A stretch of DNA of 64,000 bases from Rugalucina vietnamica (Eukaryota > Mollusca > Bivalvia > Lucinida > Lucinidae), in contig OZ024870.1 of NCBI GenBank assembly GCA_964017185.1, forward strand, positions 29,411,621 through 29,475,620. Reading direction: 5' to 3'. Below are positions 1 to 8,930 of this stretch, in pieces. A model generated the notes under the pieces. It was given only the letters and a program-made list of their open reading frames with translations. It was not told the origin of the DNA and did no database searches. The position numbers and the translations under genes are program-made. Each line of letters begins with the position of its first letter. The stretch's first letter is position 1.

Positions 1-94
1 GTAGAAAATACTGGTGTTTGTGCCTTCAATCCCATATGTTTAAAAGCATTAAAGTATATTCCATGAACGTTATGCAAGTAAGCGTTTCCATCAT

Positions 95-210
95 GCGAAC
101 ACGTCCACTTTTACATTGTTAAATTTGGGCGTAGAATATAAACCTAATTTTTCTCATTTCTGCTCCAAAACACAGACTGTGGGTATTCGATAAATCTGCC
201 TCTCCTCTAA
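95..210 (-). repeat. Family B fragment, degenerate
   Basis: A stretch with 'CTCCAAAACACAGACTGTGG' is clearly related to the better copies at 3969-4195, 40131-40425 and 42395-42655, which share 'TTTTGCTCCAAAACATAGAT' followed by 'TGTGGGTACTCG'. Only the central part of the family is left here. The flanks (1-94 and 211-344) show nothing recognisable beyond AT-rich sequence. Confidence 0.55.
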
Positions 211-344
211 CGTGTACATAAAATCTATCTTTGGAGTAAAAGTAAAAAAAAATCAAAATGTTTCATACCAAAATGTTACTTTTTTACAGCGTAAAGAAAA
301 TACGATAATTCTGTTTGTTTATATAGAATGGTAATATGCTTGTA

Positions 345-840
345 TGTAACCCCAGGGCAGGGTCAGAAAGAATAACCCCTGTCAATGTCTTTTTCAAATC
401 ATAAAAATTCAGTCCATTTGCCAATTTACTGCAAGATTTGCCGTTCAAATGCATGGGCGACCTAAGTTGACCTTGCCGTAAAAAAGTTCAAGGTCATCCC
501 AGGGTCATAATTTATACAAACTTTGCAGAGCTCCATTGCTTGATGCTTCATGCCAAGTTTCAAAATCATAGGCCTTCTGGTTCTGTAGAAGAAGATTTTT
601 AAATGTCTTTGCTATTTATAGCCATGGCGGCCATCTTGGTCATGTGACCTGGACCATTTATATAAACTTTCGTTCTCCCTTCCTAAGGATGCTCCACATA
701 AAGTTTGGCTTTGATTGGCCTAGTGTTTTCAGAGGAGAAGCTCTTTGAAATTGTGAACGACGGACGACGAACGCAGACGGACGCCGGATTATGGGTATAC
801 TATAAGCTCACCTGTGAGCCTTCGGCTCAGGTGAGCTAAA
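345..840 (+). repeat. Family A copy, 5' part degraded, with terminal hairpin
   Basis: This shares long blocks with 29806-31618 and 62738-64000, for example 'GACCTTGCCGTAAAA', 'CATGGCGGCCATCTTGGTCA', 'GATGCTCCACATAAA' and 'AGACGGACGCCGGATTATGG'. It ends in a hairpin at 805-836, with arms AGCTCACCTG / CAGGTGAGCT and a GAGCC-TTCG-GGCTC-like core, followed by TAA. The family has no long reading frame. It looks like a non-autonomous mobile element. The end hairpin recalls Helitron ends, but the usual spacing to a CTRR terminus is not met, so the class is open. Confidence 0.7.
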
Positions 841-921
841 ATATTTGTGTCGCATGGACATGTTTTCTTAATGCAGAATCGATACCCATGGTCCTCTGAG
901 ATAATATTTTCCTACATATAC

Positions 922-1175
922 CTGTAAGCATTGAAAGACGTCTCCATCTGTTTAAAGCTAGAAAACACGCTGATGCAGCAGGTTCCGTAGACCTCACAGG
1001 TCTCATGACAATCACATTGACTACAGCATGGGTTACGTCTGTCACTGTCGTTACGTGGGCAATACGCTGATGGACACGAGTCTCTGTGCAGTTTGGCGTA
1101 CTGTGGGAACAGATCGTCATTGTCTGTGGCGTTGAATGCGCGTAGCAAGTTCGTCAGTACCAATGTAATGAGCAA
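922..1175 (-). CDS. Putative first exon: secreted or receptor N-terminus with somatomedin-B-like cysteines
   Basis: An ATG at 1175 (reading leftward) opens 84 codons up to a consensus donor CAG|GTATAT at 921-920, leaving two bases of a codon. The protein begins with a hydrophobic stretch (MLITLVLTNLL...) that fits a signal peptide. Nine cysteines follow, ending in the cluster NPCCSQCDC and ETCEVYGTCC. The spacing CxC-x3-C-x5-CC resembles somatomedin-B-type domains, which in invertebrates often head adhesion- or secretin-like GPCRs and other extracellular proteins. The remaining exons would lie left of position 1, outside the window. The start codon sits only about 40 bp from a repeat (family B, then a TIR element), so the promoter region is occupied by transposons. 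Function beyond 'extracellular, cysteine-rich' is not supported. A chance ORF cannot be excluded. Confidence 0.45.
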
Positions 1176-1179
1176 GCTT

Positions 1180-1218
1180 AAAGAGTATTAGGATGCATTA
1201 CGAACACTTGCCGATGCA
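1180..1218 (+). repeat. Family B left end, cut by the TIR composite
   Basis: 'CACTTGCCGATGCAAT' here matches the family B end 'AACTTGCCCATGC' at 40133. It continues on the other side of the composite at 3969 as 'ATATGCAGAGATTTTTTT'. The composite therefore inserted into a family B copy. Confidence 0.5.
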
Positions 1219-3566
1219 ATTCCGATTATCGGAAAAGATGGCGTGACGTCATCAGCCAGCATCCGGGTCACTCTAAAGGGTACAAATCAGTAATTGCGGC
1301 TGTATTAAAAGCCAATATACGTATGGTTTATTTGCTTAAATGACCCAAAACGCCAAAATCTTAAAACGTTTTGGTCTGTAATGAGGAAAGATTGTTTCCA
1401 TAGTGCATATATTTTGAATTTGGAAGGAAAATATCTTGAATAGCGCAATATTTTCGTGTTTATTTATAGTTAAATATTTTGATTTTTCGGCAAGTGCGGG
1501 CGGCTTTGATCCTTCGTTATTTTATATGCACACAATTTCAGGCACTTCAGCCTCAAATTACATTGAAATTTTATGACAGTGTTACGCTGTAGTATTTCTG
1601 CTGTCGTTTCGAAGTATCTGTTTTTGGAGGAGACATAATTTAAGATTTTAACATACCACACATGCTTGGATATGTAAAACTCCAACAACTTCAATGGCAC
1701 GGTTATTGTACATTTCTATCTATTATTCTATTAAATTATCATAATTACAAAATAAAATCGTGAAATTTAAGCTGTCGTTAGATAAAACAAATCTAGAAAA
1801 TTGTAAACTGAAAATAATTAGTGAATAAATTGGACAAAGTTATCCAATTACATGTAACTCTTTCTCAGAAGCTCATTCAGTTTTCCGAGTTTAAAACAAA
1901 CTTTGCCAAAACAATTCATCAGACAGATGGCGGATATTACTTTTTCAGTGGTTCTGATATTATGTTAATTTAATTTTAGTTAATTCGGCTTTGATTTCAA
2001 TGTATATTAACAATTTAAGACACATTTCCCCGCATAAATATGTGTACTAAGTCTGTGTATATATTGACTCTGCACCCGTGACTTCACAGGTAATGTTATC
2101 GATGACGTCATCGCCATCTTTTCCGATAAGCGGAATAAATTTCCGATTATCGGAAAAGATGGCGTGACGTCATCAGCCAGCATCCGAGTCACTCTCACGG
2201 GTACGCATCAGTAATGGCGGCTGTATTAAAAGCCAATATACGTATGGTTTATTTGCTTAAATGACCCAAAACGCCAAAATCTTAATACGTTTTGGTATGT
2301 AATGAGGAAAGATTGTTTCCATAGTACATATATTTTGAATTTGGAAGGAAAATATCTTGAATAGCGCAATATTTTCGTGTTTATTTATAGTTAAATATTT
2401 TGATTTTTCGGCAAGTGCGGGCGGCTTTGATCCTTCGTTATTTTATATGCACACAATTTCAGGCACTTCAGCCTCAAATTACATTGAAATTTTATGACAG
2501 TGTTACGCTGTAGTATTTCTGCTGTCGTTTCGAAGTATCTGTTTTTGGAGGAGACATAATTTAAGATTTTAACATACCACACATGCTTGGATATGTAAAA
2601 CTCCAACAACTTCAATGGCACGGTTTTTGTACATTTCTATCTATTATTCTATTAAATTATCATAATTACAAAAAAAAATCGTGAAATTTAAGCTGCCGTT
2701 AGATAAAACAAATCTAGAAAATTGTAAACTGAAAATAATTAGTGAATAAATTGGACAAAGTTATCCAATTACATGTAACTCTTTCTCAGAAGCTCATTCA
2801 GTTTTCTGAGTTTAAAACAAACTTTGCCAAAACAATTTATCAGACAGATGGCGGATATTTCTTTTTCAGTGGTTCTGATATTAAGTTAGTTTAATTTTAG
2901 TTAATTCGGCTTTGATTTCAATGTATATTAACAATTTAAGACACATTTCCCCGCATAAACATTCCCAAGAAAGTTCGTCAGGTAATTGTCCAGGTGTGAA
3001 TCAATATTCGCTATAAGATTAATAGGGCGATATAACAATTTTAATGAATAACTTTTGCAAAGTCAAACTTATCTTTAAGGTGCAAATGGATTTAATAACA
3101 CAAATTATTCAGCTTTAATATGATGTTTTCAAATTTAAGATAGCATAATTAGAAATTAGTCTTTTTTCGTACCTTATTTAAGTTCACATAAAATGATTAA
3201 ACAAATAGAAAGAATGCCGAAATTAGATAAGGGTACAAATTTTCAAGCTGCCCTTTTTTAACGTAATTCACAAAAATATCGCTAAGGTGCAAACGGATAC
3301 ATTTTCTACAGGTTTTATATTTTAATCTGATATAATTTTCATAAATGTGACATAAATAGAAATAAGTCTTTATGCCTAAGAAATAAAAATGTTCAAAAAA
3401 TTATTTGGTTTCGTTTGTGTTCGGACTTTTCCGTAGATTTTACGAAAAACCTCGGCGTACCTGTCATTACCTGTGACGAGTCAGTTATAATACCTGATAT
3501 TGTAACTTTTTAATATGGGACACTTTGCTTGTATAGTCCGGGATAGAGTTGTTTAATACTGACTTG

Positions 3567-3569
3567 AAA

Positions 3570-3608
<39 letters not shown>

Positions 3609-3610
3609 AT
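3567..3610. repeat. (AAAT)n microsatellite
   Basis: An uninterrupted run of about eleven AAAT units inside the insertion at 2960-3865. Confidence 0.9.
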
Positions 3611-3711
3611 TTTATACTATTTTGTGAACGGATCTGAAAAAGTGCATAAGTGTAGAGTGTAGATTTTGGATGAAATGCGATCTAAATACAGACTTAACTG
3701 CATAATTTATT

Positions 3712-3732
3712 AAGAAAGAAAGAAAGAAAAAA

Positions 3733-3796
<64 letters not shown>

Positions 3797-3846
3797 AGGA
3801 AAGAAACTGCGTATTAATATAGAAAGAAAGAAAGAAAGAAAGAAAG
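3712..3846. repeat. (GAAA)n microsatellite
   Basis: A long AAAG/GAAA run, broken by a short non-repeat stretch near 3807-3820. The Ser/Phe/Leu-rich frame on the other strand is a product of this repeat and is not a gene. Confidence 0.9.
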
Positions 3847-3968
3847 CAAATACATCGTATGTAATATAAATATGTGTACTAAGTCTGTGTATATATTGAC
3901 TCTGTACCCGTGAGTTCACAGGTAATGTTATCGATAACGTCATCGCCATCTTTTCCGATAAGCGGAAT

Positions 3969-4195
3969 ATGCAGAGATTTTTTTAAGTTGTGAAAAATGA
4001 AAATTTTCAGTAGAATTATTTTTGCTAAAGACATAGATTGTGGGTACACGTTAGAACCGCCTGGCGGAGGCGGTTCTAATGAGTACCCATAACCTATGAT
4101 TTGGAACAAAAATAAGAAAAATAGATATACACCTGTAAACCCCAGTTTTACTAAATAAAAGTGGGGTATTAAAGGGTATTTATTTCACGGACATG
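3969..4195 (+). repeat. Family B, right part with central palindrome
   Basis: This continues the split family B copy. It shows the family's central palindrome (GAACCGCC...GGCGGTTC flanked by TGGGTAC / GTACCCA), then 'CCCCAGTTTTACTA' and the end block 'CACGGACATGTTTTCCTGAT'. From 4196 to about 4786 I see only AT-rich sequence without a recognisable feature. Confidence 0.65.
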
Positions 4196-4786
4196 TTTTC
4201 CTGATGATTATTATCACGCACTTAGACCTATATCTCACGCGAAAAATTCAAGTTTGCATGTGTTCATTTTGAATAAAGAGAGGTTATCGTGCCCGTTTGA
4301 GATTCATAATTGCGCCACAAAAACGTAAAACATTTAAGGTGTCGACATCGTCAACTTCTTGAATAGAAATTTTTCACATGGCTTAAAACCCTATTGATAT
4401 AAAAAGAATAGATTTATTTATTAACTCTATGCTGTGCAGCAAACCTTTTATATAGTTTAACATGGATCAATGTATTAAAATACCATTAAAATACCATACC
4501 GCTTCATTGTTTACTCCAAATACAATCTGTCAGGATAAGTATGTACTACACACAGTAATTTATCTTATTTTATTCATAGGAAGCATAATATTCTTGTACT
4601 ACTAAGCTCTCAGTCTAGTAATACCATATAAGCATCAGATAAAGAGTAAATGACACCTAAATGAATTCATTGAAGAAATATGAATGATTAATAACTGTTT
4701 CTTAGAAATATGATCTTAGCTGAAATCAAGCCGATATAAAATCCTGCCTGCGTGGCCACTACATGAGATATATATATATATAGTTA

Positions 4787-4990
4787 ATGTTGGTTGGGTG
4801 CGAATATGGCCCGCGCCCATTGGGGCCTAAAGATATAGATGATTGTTTGTGCTTCCAGGCAAAGCTGAAACACTACTGATGGACCATTTGATTACTGGGT
4901 AACCGCTCTGGTCTGAGCTGCCCAAGAAAAGTGGTTCAAGTCGTTTGATCACTTTTCTTGGGCATGTTCAGACCAGAGCGGTTAACCAGT
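4787..4990 (-). repeat. Family G piece joined to a 40-bp-arm hairpin
   Basis: 'CCCATTGGGGCCTAAAGATA' is the reverse complement of a block at 27790 and 43592 (family G). Next to it lies an inverted repeat at 4894-4933 / 4950-4990 with a 16-base loop. Its arms contain AACCGCTCTGGTCTGA and GCCCAAGAAAAGTG with almost no mismatch. From 4991 to 5229 nothing is recognised. Confidence 0.65.
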
Positions 4991-5229
4991 TTGATTTGTA
5001 CACATGCACTAGCGTTTGTAAATTCTCATGAGACTGCACATAAACATGATAAGGATTTCATTCAAAATCTAAAGATAAAACAGTAATCATGCAACTTACC
5101 TGTTCATTTGTCTAGTTTGCATTTAATTTTTCACAAAAACTAACCGGAACCCGCTTACACTTGAACGACACCAGATTATAGACGCTTAATGAATAGACCC
5201 CGTGAATAAGATCAAATGAAATAAGACTC

Positions 5230-5465
5230 GCAATTAACCCATATTTGACGAATGGATTTTCCCATCATTATCAATTGCATGAGGTCACTTTCATTTTTTA
5301 GGGGTGTTAGGAGTGATTTTTATTTTTTATTCCAATTTTCGATGAAATTCTTCTAAGCAAACAGAATAGCCCCAGATGGGACGCCGCGTTCTGCGGCGTC
5401 CCATCTTAGGCTATGCTGTTTGCCTGTGTCCCATAAAAGGGACGCCAGGCTTAAATGAGTTAAAT
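5230..5465 (+). repeat. Family C element with intact hairpin
   Basis: A second copy lies at 55890-56090, sharing 'TAAGCAAACRGAATAGCCCC' and 'TTAAATGAGTTAAA'. Here a hairpin at 5357-5423 has arms of about 31 bases (GCAAACAGAATAGCC...GACGCCGC / GCGGCGTC...GCTGTTTGC) and a 5-base loop at 5388-5392. No coding content. Confidence 0.65.
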
Positions 5466-5650
5466 ACGTTAAGCATCAATTATTTTACTTAGTTCCAGTT
5501 ATGATTCGTCAGGGAGAATATGCTATTACTGTTTGTAATAAGAGAGGTATTTCGTAATTAAAGTATTTTTTTTTCTTTGCAATGAAAGAAAATTTCAATG
5601 ATTGCTCATTTTTTGTTTTACCCATAATGATCGCTTTCTGGCAGCATTTA

Positions 5651-5816
5651 GGGGATAACTATATTCAAATTTTTCATTTGGGGCGGTATATCGTCGGATA
5701 TACGGTCGGAAATTTTGTTTTACGGCGACGCGTCAGCGGAGCCGTAAAACATGATTTCCGACCGTATATCCGACGATATACCACCCCAAATGAAAAATTT
5801 GAATATTGTTATCCCC
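5651..5816. repeat. Large perfect-looking hairpin (about 76-bp arms)
   Basis: The left arm 5651-5726 and right arm 5741-5816 are reverse complements almost base for base. They start GGGGATAAC and contain CGGTATATCGTCGG; the loop is 14 bases. The frame 5582-5908 that crosses the hairpin is a by-product. To its right, 5880-6020 holds two CCAAT-type boxes and several GACGT motifs (AACCAATCACAAGCGACGTT, TATCCAATCAGACGTC). This may be the body of the same foldback element. Confidence 0.75.
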
Positions 5817-6059
5817 ATTCTAATGTACTTTTTAACTACAAACATCGAAAAAATGCATTGTTTTTCGCGAAACGTGAGTGTCACCAGCGACGAAAAACAC
5901 GACGTTAACCAATCACAAGCGACGTTGCTCATGACGTTGGGTTTCCGACGGTAAATCGCAGAATATACCGTCGCAATGTTTTGACGTTATCCAATCAGAC
6001 GTCGCGTTACATTCTCAAGTGCATTAGAATATCTCATTTATGCCTGGGGTCCTACATGT

Positions 6060-6335
6060 ACCCTGTATTTATGGGACTTAAACCAGCAGTAAAGCAGGGT
6101 CAGATGTAACGCCACAGAACGAAGAATAAAGAATCACGCGCGCCCTGAAAAGTCCCAAGCATTTGCCGAGTGTTTTTGTGCTTTACGTCCCAGTCAACAG
6201 CAATGGCCATGTCGGGACGTTGCCTCCATTTTATAAGAATTTTAATCAACATTAAGGTGTCATGACACACAAAATGTGCTATATAAATATAACCACCCAC
6301 GCAAACCAATAAGGCTTATATGTATGGATCTTTGC
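6060..6335 (-). repeat. Family G/H SINE-like repeat
   Basis: 'TTTACGTCCCAGTCAACAGC' near 6170 is the reverse complement of a tail (GTTGACTGGGACG) also seen at 27540 and 39995. 'ACCCACGCAAACCAATAAGG' matches 'ACCCAGTTAAGCCAATAAGG' at 27650. The tail block resembles the conserved 3' tails of molluscan SINEs. No clear polymerase III boxes are visible here, so the SINE label is an inference. Confidence 0.5.
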
Positions 6336-6498
6336 TGAGTGCGACTCTGTTTCATTTACCAGCCTATCCAAAAGCGTTTGACAACATCATCATGCCTCAC
6401 TGCGGTTGTGTTTATAATTCTAAAACAATGAAATGATATATACGAAGCGCTGATTCTCCGTAATATTTTTCTGGCTGTCTGCAGACAACAAAAGGGTT

Positions 6499-6672
6499 TT
6501 ATTGTGCAACATGTTCATACTTAATAAATGGTTCAACTACCTCTGGAAACTTGTAAGTTTCAAGGAAATTTTTAGGACCAGAAACAGTGATAACACCCTT
6601 TGTTTGTATATAGCGCAGTAAATCTGTCTTTGTGTTTGGAGCATGCTTTTCCGCCGACGGGTTTATCTGCAC
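6499..6672 (-). CDS. Possible terminal exon, unidentified protein
   Basis: On the minus strand a splice acceptor (GACCACAG|GTGCAG) at 6673-6675 is followed by 57 open codons ending ...FIKYEHVAQ and a TAA. An AATAAA signal (complement of 6498-6503) overlaps the stop. The translated stretch (TDLLRYIQTKGVITVSG, then PKNFLETYKFPEVVEPF) looks like ordinary coding sequence, but I do not recognise a family. No further exon of it was found to the right before LINE-A. It could be a remnant of a transposon gene. 6673-6997 holds nothing else that I can name. Confidence 0.28.
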   Translation of the reverse strand: MQINPSAEKHAPNTKTDLLRYIQTKGVITVSGPKNFLETYKFPEVVEPFIKYEHVAQ

Positions 6673-7141
6673 CTGTGGTCGGCTCAAGTTACAGTATCTT
6701 CATGTTCATACTTTTTGATTTCCCTTAAGCGAGCTCTCTGAATGTTTTTGGAACCGTCTTAAAGCAACACAATTAACCATAGAAAAACTTATATTTTATT
6801 ATTAGCAAATTAACAGGAAAACTCCTGTTGAGAAAAACTATAATATACTATGAGACTTAAGTTTAGCAATTTTTAATAGATTTCCAAATTGCAGGTTTGG
6901 TTCGAAGATTAAATGAAACAAACTCTTTCACCCATCAATAGTTAAACCTTAAGGAACAACAATTTCCACTTTTTGCTGGAAAGCCATCTTTTTCTGACGC
7001 AATTATGCTGCGCTAAAATATACAGGGGAGCCACCTCCAAATTCACATTGTTTCTCGGCATCTGAGAAGATAACGGTTTATTCCAAAAACAGTCATTTAA
7101 CATCTTCTTGTGCTCAAAATGAGCATTGTACCATAATCGGA

Positions 7142-7165
7142 GACATCGAAATGAACCCGGGCCCT
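7142..7165 (+). other. 2A-like ribosome-skipping motif
   Basis: The frame of the PHD-finger protein reads IIGDIEMNPGPR. DIEMNPGP matches the D(V/I)ExNPGP signature of 2A peptides, which release the growing chain before the last proline. 2A sequences have been reported in CR1-type LINEs of several invertebrates. The first in-frame ATG (7151) is the x residue of the motif, so a working 2A requires translation from further upstream. Confidence 0.75.
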
Positions 7166-8086
7166 AGATTTCAGTGTCGTCTATGTAAAAAATACTGTAA
7201 GGCAGCTGATCAGGTAGTAGAATGTGCAGATTGTGAAAAGCGTTTCCACGCATCATGTGCCAACCTTGGAAAGGAAGAATTGCTAGAATTAGAATCCGGT
7301 ATTGAATCTTGGTATTGTTCTAACTGCAAGGCTGAGTGTAGCCTTTGCAGTGGATTAGTTCTCAATTGCCACAAGGCGGTTCAGTGTGACAAATGTGATA
7401 TGTGGGTGCACAATGACTGCTCTTTTCTATCCGATTCACAATATGAAACCATGCAAAACACACAGTGTACTTGGATTTGTCCAAAATGTGATTTCTTCAA
7501 TTTTTCTGAGTCTTTTTTTGACGAACAGTTAAATTTGGAAAGTGAAAATAGGTTTAATCCACTTGGAAACAGTGATAAAACTAAGTCCTCAGCACCCTCA
7601 ACTTTGACAAGCAAAAGCAAGTTTATTGGTGGGTTGAAATTTATCAGTATAAACATCAACAGCATTAGAGGTAAAAAGCTTGAGTTGTTGGCTTTCATTG
7701 ATCTTCATGAACCTCAGATTGTAGCGATTCAAGAAACAAAGATTGACAGTTCTATTTCAAGTTCAGAATTGTTTCCGGAAACTTTCCCATATAGTGTGTA
7801 CAGGAAGGACAGAACTCTTGATGGTGGTGGTGTCATGTTACTTATTCACAAGGATATCCCACACATGCCAATGACAGAATTAGAAAATAAGTCAGAATCA
7901 GTTTGGGTAAAAGTATTCGCTAATAAAACCGCACATTTTGTTGCAAGCTGGTATAGGCCGCCCCATAGTGATGAAAACTTGACACCTTTGGAAGACCTAC
8001 AGAAATTTGATACTTTGTTCAGAGAGCAGCTTAACAAAATTAGGGATAAACATAAAGGAAATAAACCCCCTCAGTTCACGTTCTAG
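7151..8086 (+). pseudogene. LINE-A ORF2, N-terminal part: PHD fingers and endonuclease
   Basis: From the first ATG, residues about 9-57 form a C4HC3 PHD-like finger (CRLCKKYC..., WYCSNC). Residues about 62-113 form a second (CSLC..., CDKCDMWVHNDC, WICPKC). After a serine-rich linker comes an APE-type endonuclease beginning FISININSIRGKKLELL, with the catalytic-type block IVAIQETKID. The frame is lost at about 8070-8080, just before the expected LGDFN motif, which continues one frame over. That is a single small indel, so the copy is broken here. In CR1 elements the endonuclease nicks target DNA for priming; PHD fingers are thought to bind chromatin or RNA. Confidence 0.85.
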
Positions 8087-8571
8087 GGGATTTCAACTTT
8101 GGAGATATTGTTTGGCCGGACAGACACAATAAATGTGGGTCACCATTGAGTAGGATTGAAGGTCAAATTTTGGTTGACATTATTAATGATCATGAATTTG
8201 ATCCATTAGTCCACTTCCCTACCAGAGAAAGAAATACTTTGGACTTGATTATCACTTCTCTTCCCAATCAGTTTGTAGACATCCACTCCCCAGATTGTCT
8301 CAGTGATCATAATATTGTTTCTGGAACGCTGAAGATTGTTATTCCCCCCATTAAGAAACCTCGGAGGAAGGTGTATCGGTACCAGAAAGGTGATTATGAA
8401 TCTATGAGGGCAGAAACATTAAAATTTGCAAAGGAAAAGTATTTCAATGGCTACTCGGATACCCGTTCGGTTCAGGAAAATTTCAATCTTATTACATCTT
8501 TCATTCAGGACTCGGCAGATAAGCATATCCCATCAAAACAAGTCGCTCTGTCTCTTCTGTCCCATGGATAA
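8080..8571 (+). pseudogene. LINE-A ORF2, endonuclease C-terminal part
   Basis: Starting VLGDFNFGDIVW this frame carries the GDFN motif, the substrate-side block RNTLDLIITS and the conserved CLSDHNIVSGTL (SDHN). It is the direct continuation of the preceding frame after the indel. It ends early near 8571, after which the sense of the protein (ITPEIRRKIRRK...) continues in another frame through 8572-8930. Confidence 0.85.
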
Positions 8572-8930
8572 CTCCTGAGATAAGGAGGAAGATTCGCAGG
8601 AAAAATATAACTCATGCAAAAGCTAAGAAAACTGGAAGTGCAAAAATTAGATCTAAATTTGAAAACTTAAGAAGGGAAATCAAAGCTGATATAAGGAAGC
8701 AGCATGACCTTTATGTCAATAACTTGGTAGGGGACGTTAAGGCTAATCCCAGGGATTTTTATAGGTATATCAATAGTCAGAGGAAAGATACCCAAGGCAT
8801 TCCCCCTTTGAAAAAGAAAAATGGAAGTGGTATTGCTCAATCAGATTTCGAAAAAGCAGAAGAATTTAATGGACAGTTCACAGATGTATTCACCAAAAAC
8901 GGTACGCAACCAAGTCCCACTTCTGGATAG
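8572..8930 (+). pseudogene. LINE-A ORF2, linker and start of reverse transcriptase
   Basis: Basic and helical linker sequence (RREIKADIRKQHDLYVNNLV, then PRDFYRYINSQRKDTQGI) joins the endonuclease to the polymerase. The frame switches again at about 8900 into the long RT frame. The wording is typical of the CR1/Jockey group just upstream of RT block 0. Confidence 0.75.

Larger units (their letters stand above)
2960..3865. mobile_element. Insertion of unknown class in unit 2 of the TIR dimer
   Basis: Comparison of unit 2 with unit 1 shows about 906 extra bases, bounded by ATAAA at 2955-2959 and 3866-3870, a likely 5-bp target duplication. The insert contains an (AAAT)n tract and a long (GAAA)n tract near its right end. 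I recognise no coding sequence and no terminal inverted repeats. It could be a retroposed sequence with a simple-repeat tail. Confidence 0.5.
1219..3968. mobile_element. TIR element, tandem dimer (two 921-bp-spaced units)
   Basis: The left end ATTCCGATTATCGGAAAAG and the right end, whose reverse complement is ATTCCGCTTATCGGAAAAG, are inverted repeats. Both continue into GATGGCG(A)TGACGTCATC. Unit 1 is 1219-2136 and unit 2 is about 2140-3968. The two are nearly identical, and every landmark in unit 2 lies 921 bp after its partner (for example 1470 and 2391). Unit 2 is split by a later insertion at 2960-3865. No transposase is present. The short open frames seen twice (1470-1700 and 2391-2621) are the same non-coding sequence in both units. 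The outer flanks fit insertion into a family B copy with a very short target duplication (AT). Confidence 0.7.

Noticed and set aside
3710-3949. Phe/Ser/Leu-rich minus-strand frame
   Set aside because: Produced by the (GAAA)n microsatellite.
5582-5908. 108-codon plus-strand frame and its minus-strand partner
   Set aside because: The frame runs through a 76-bp-arm hairpin, which opens both strands by symmetry; no protein family text.
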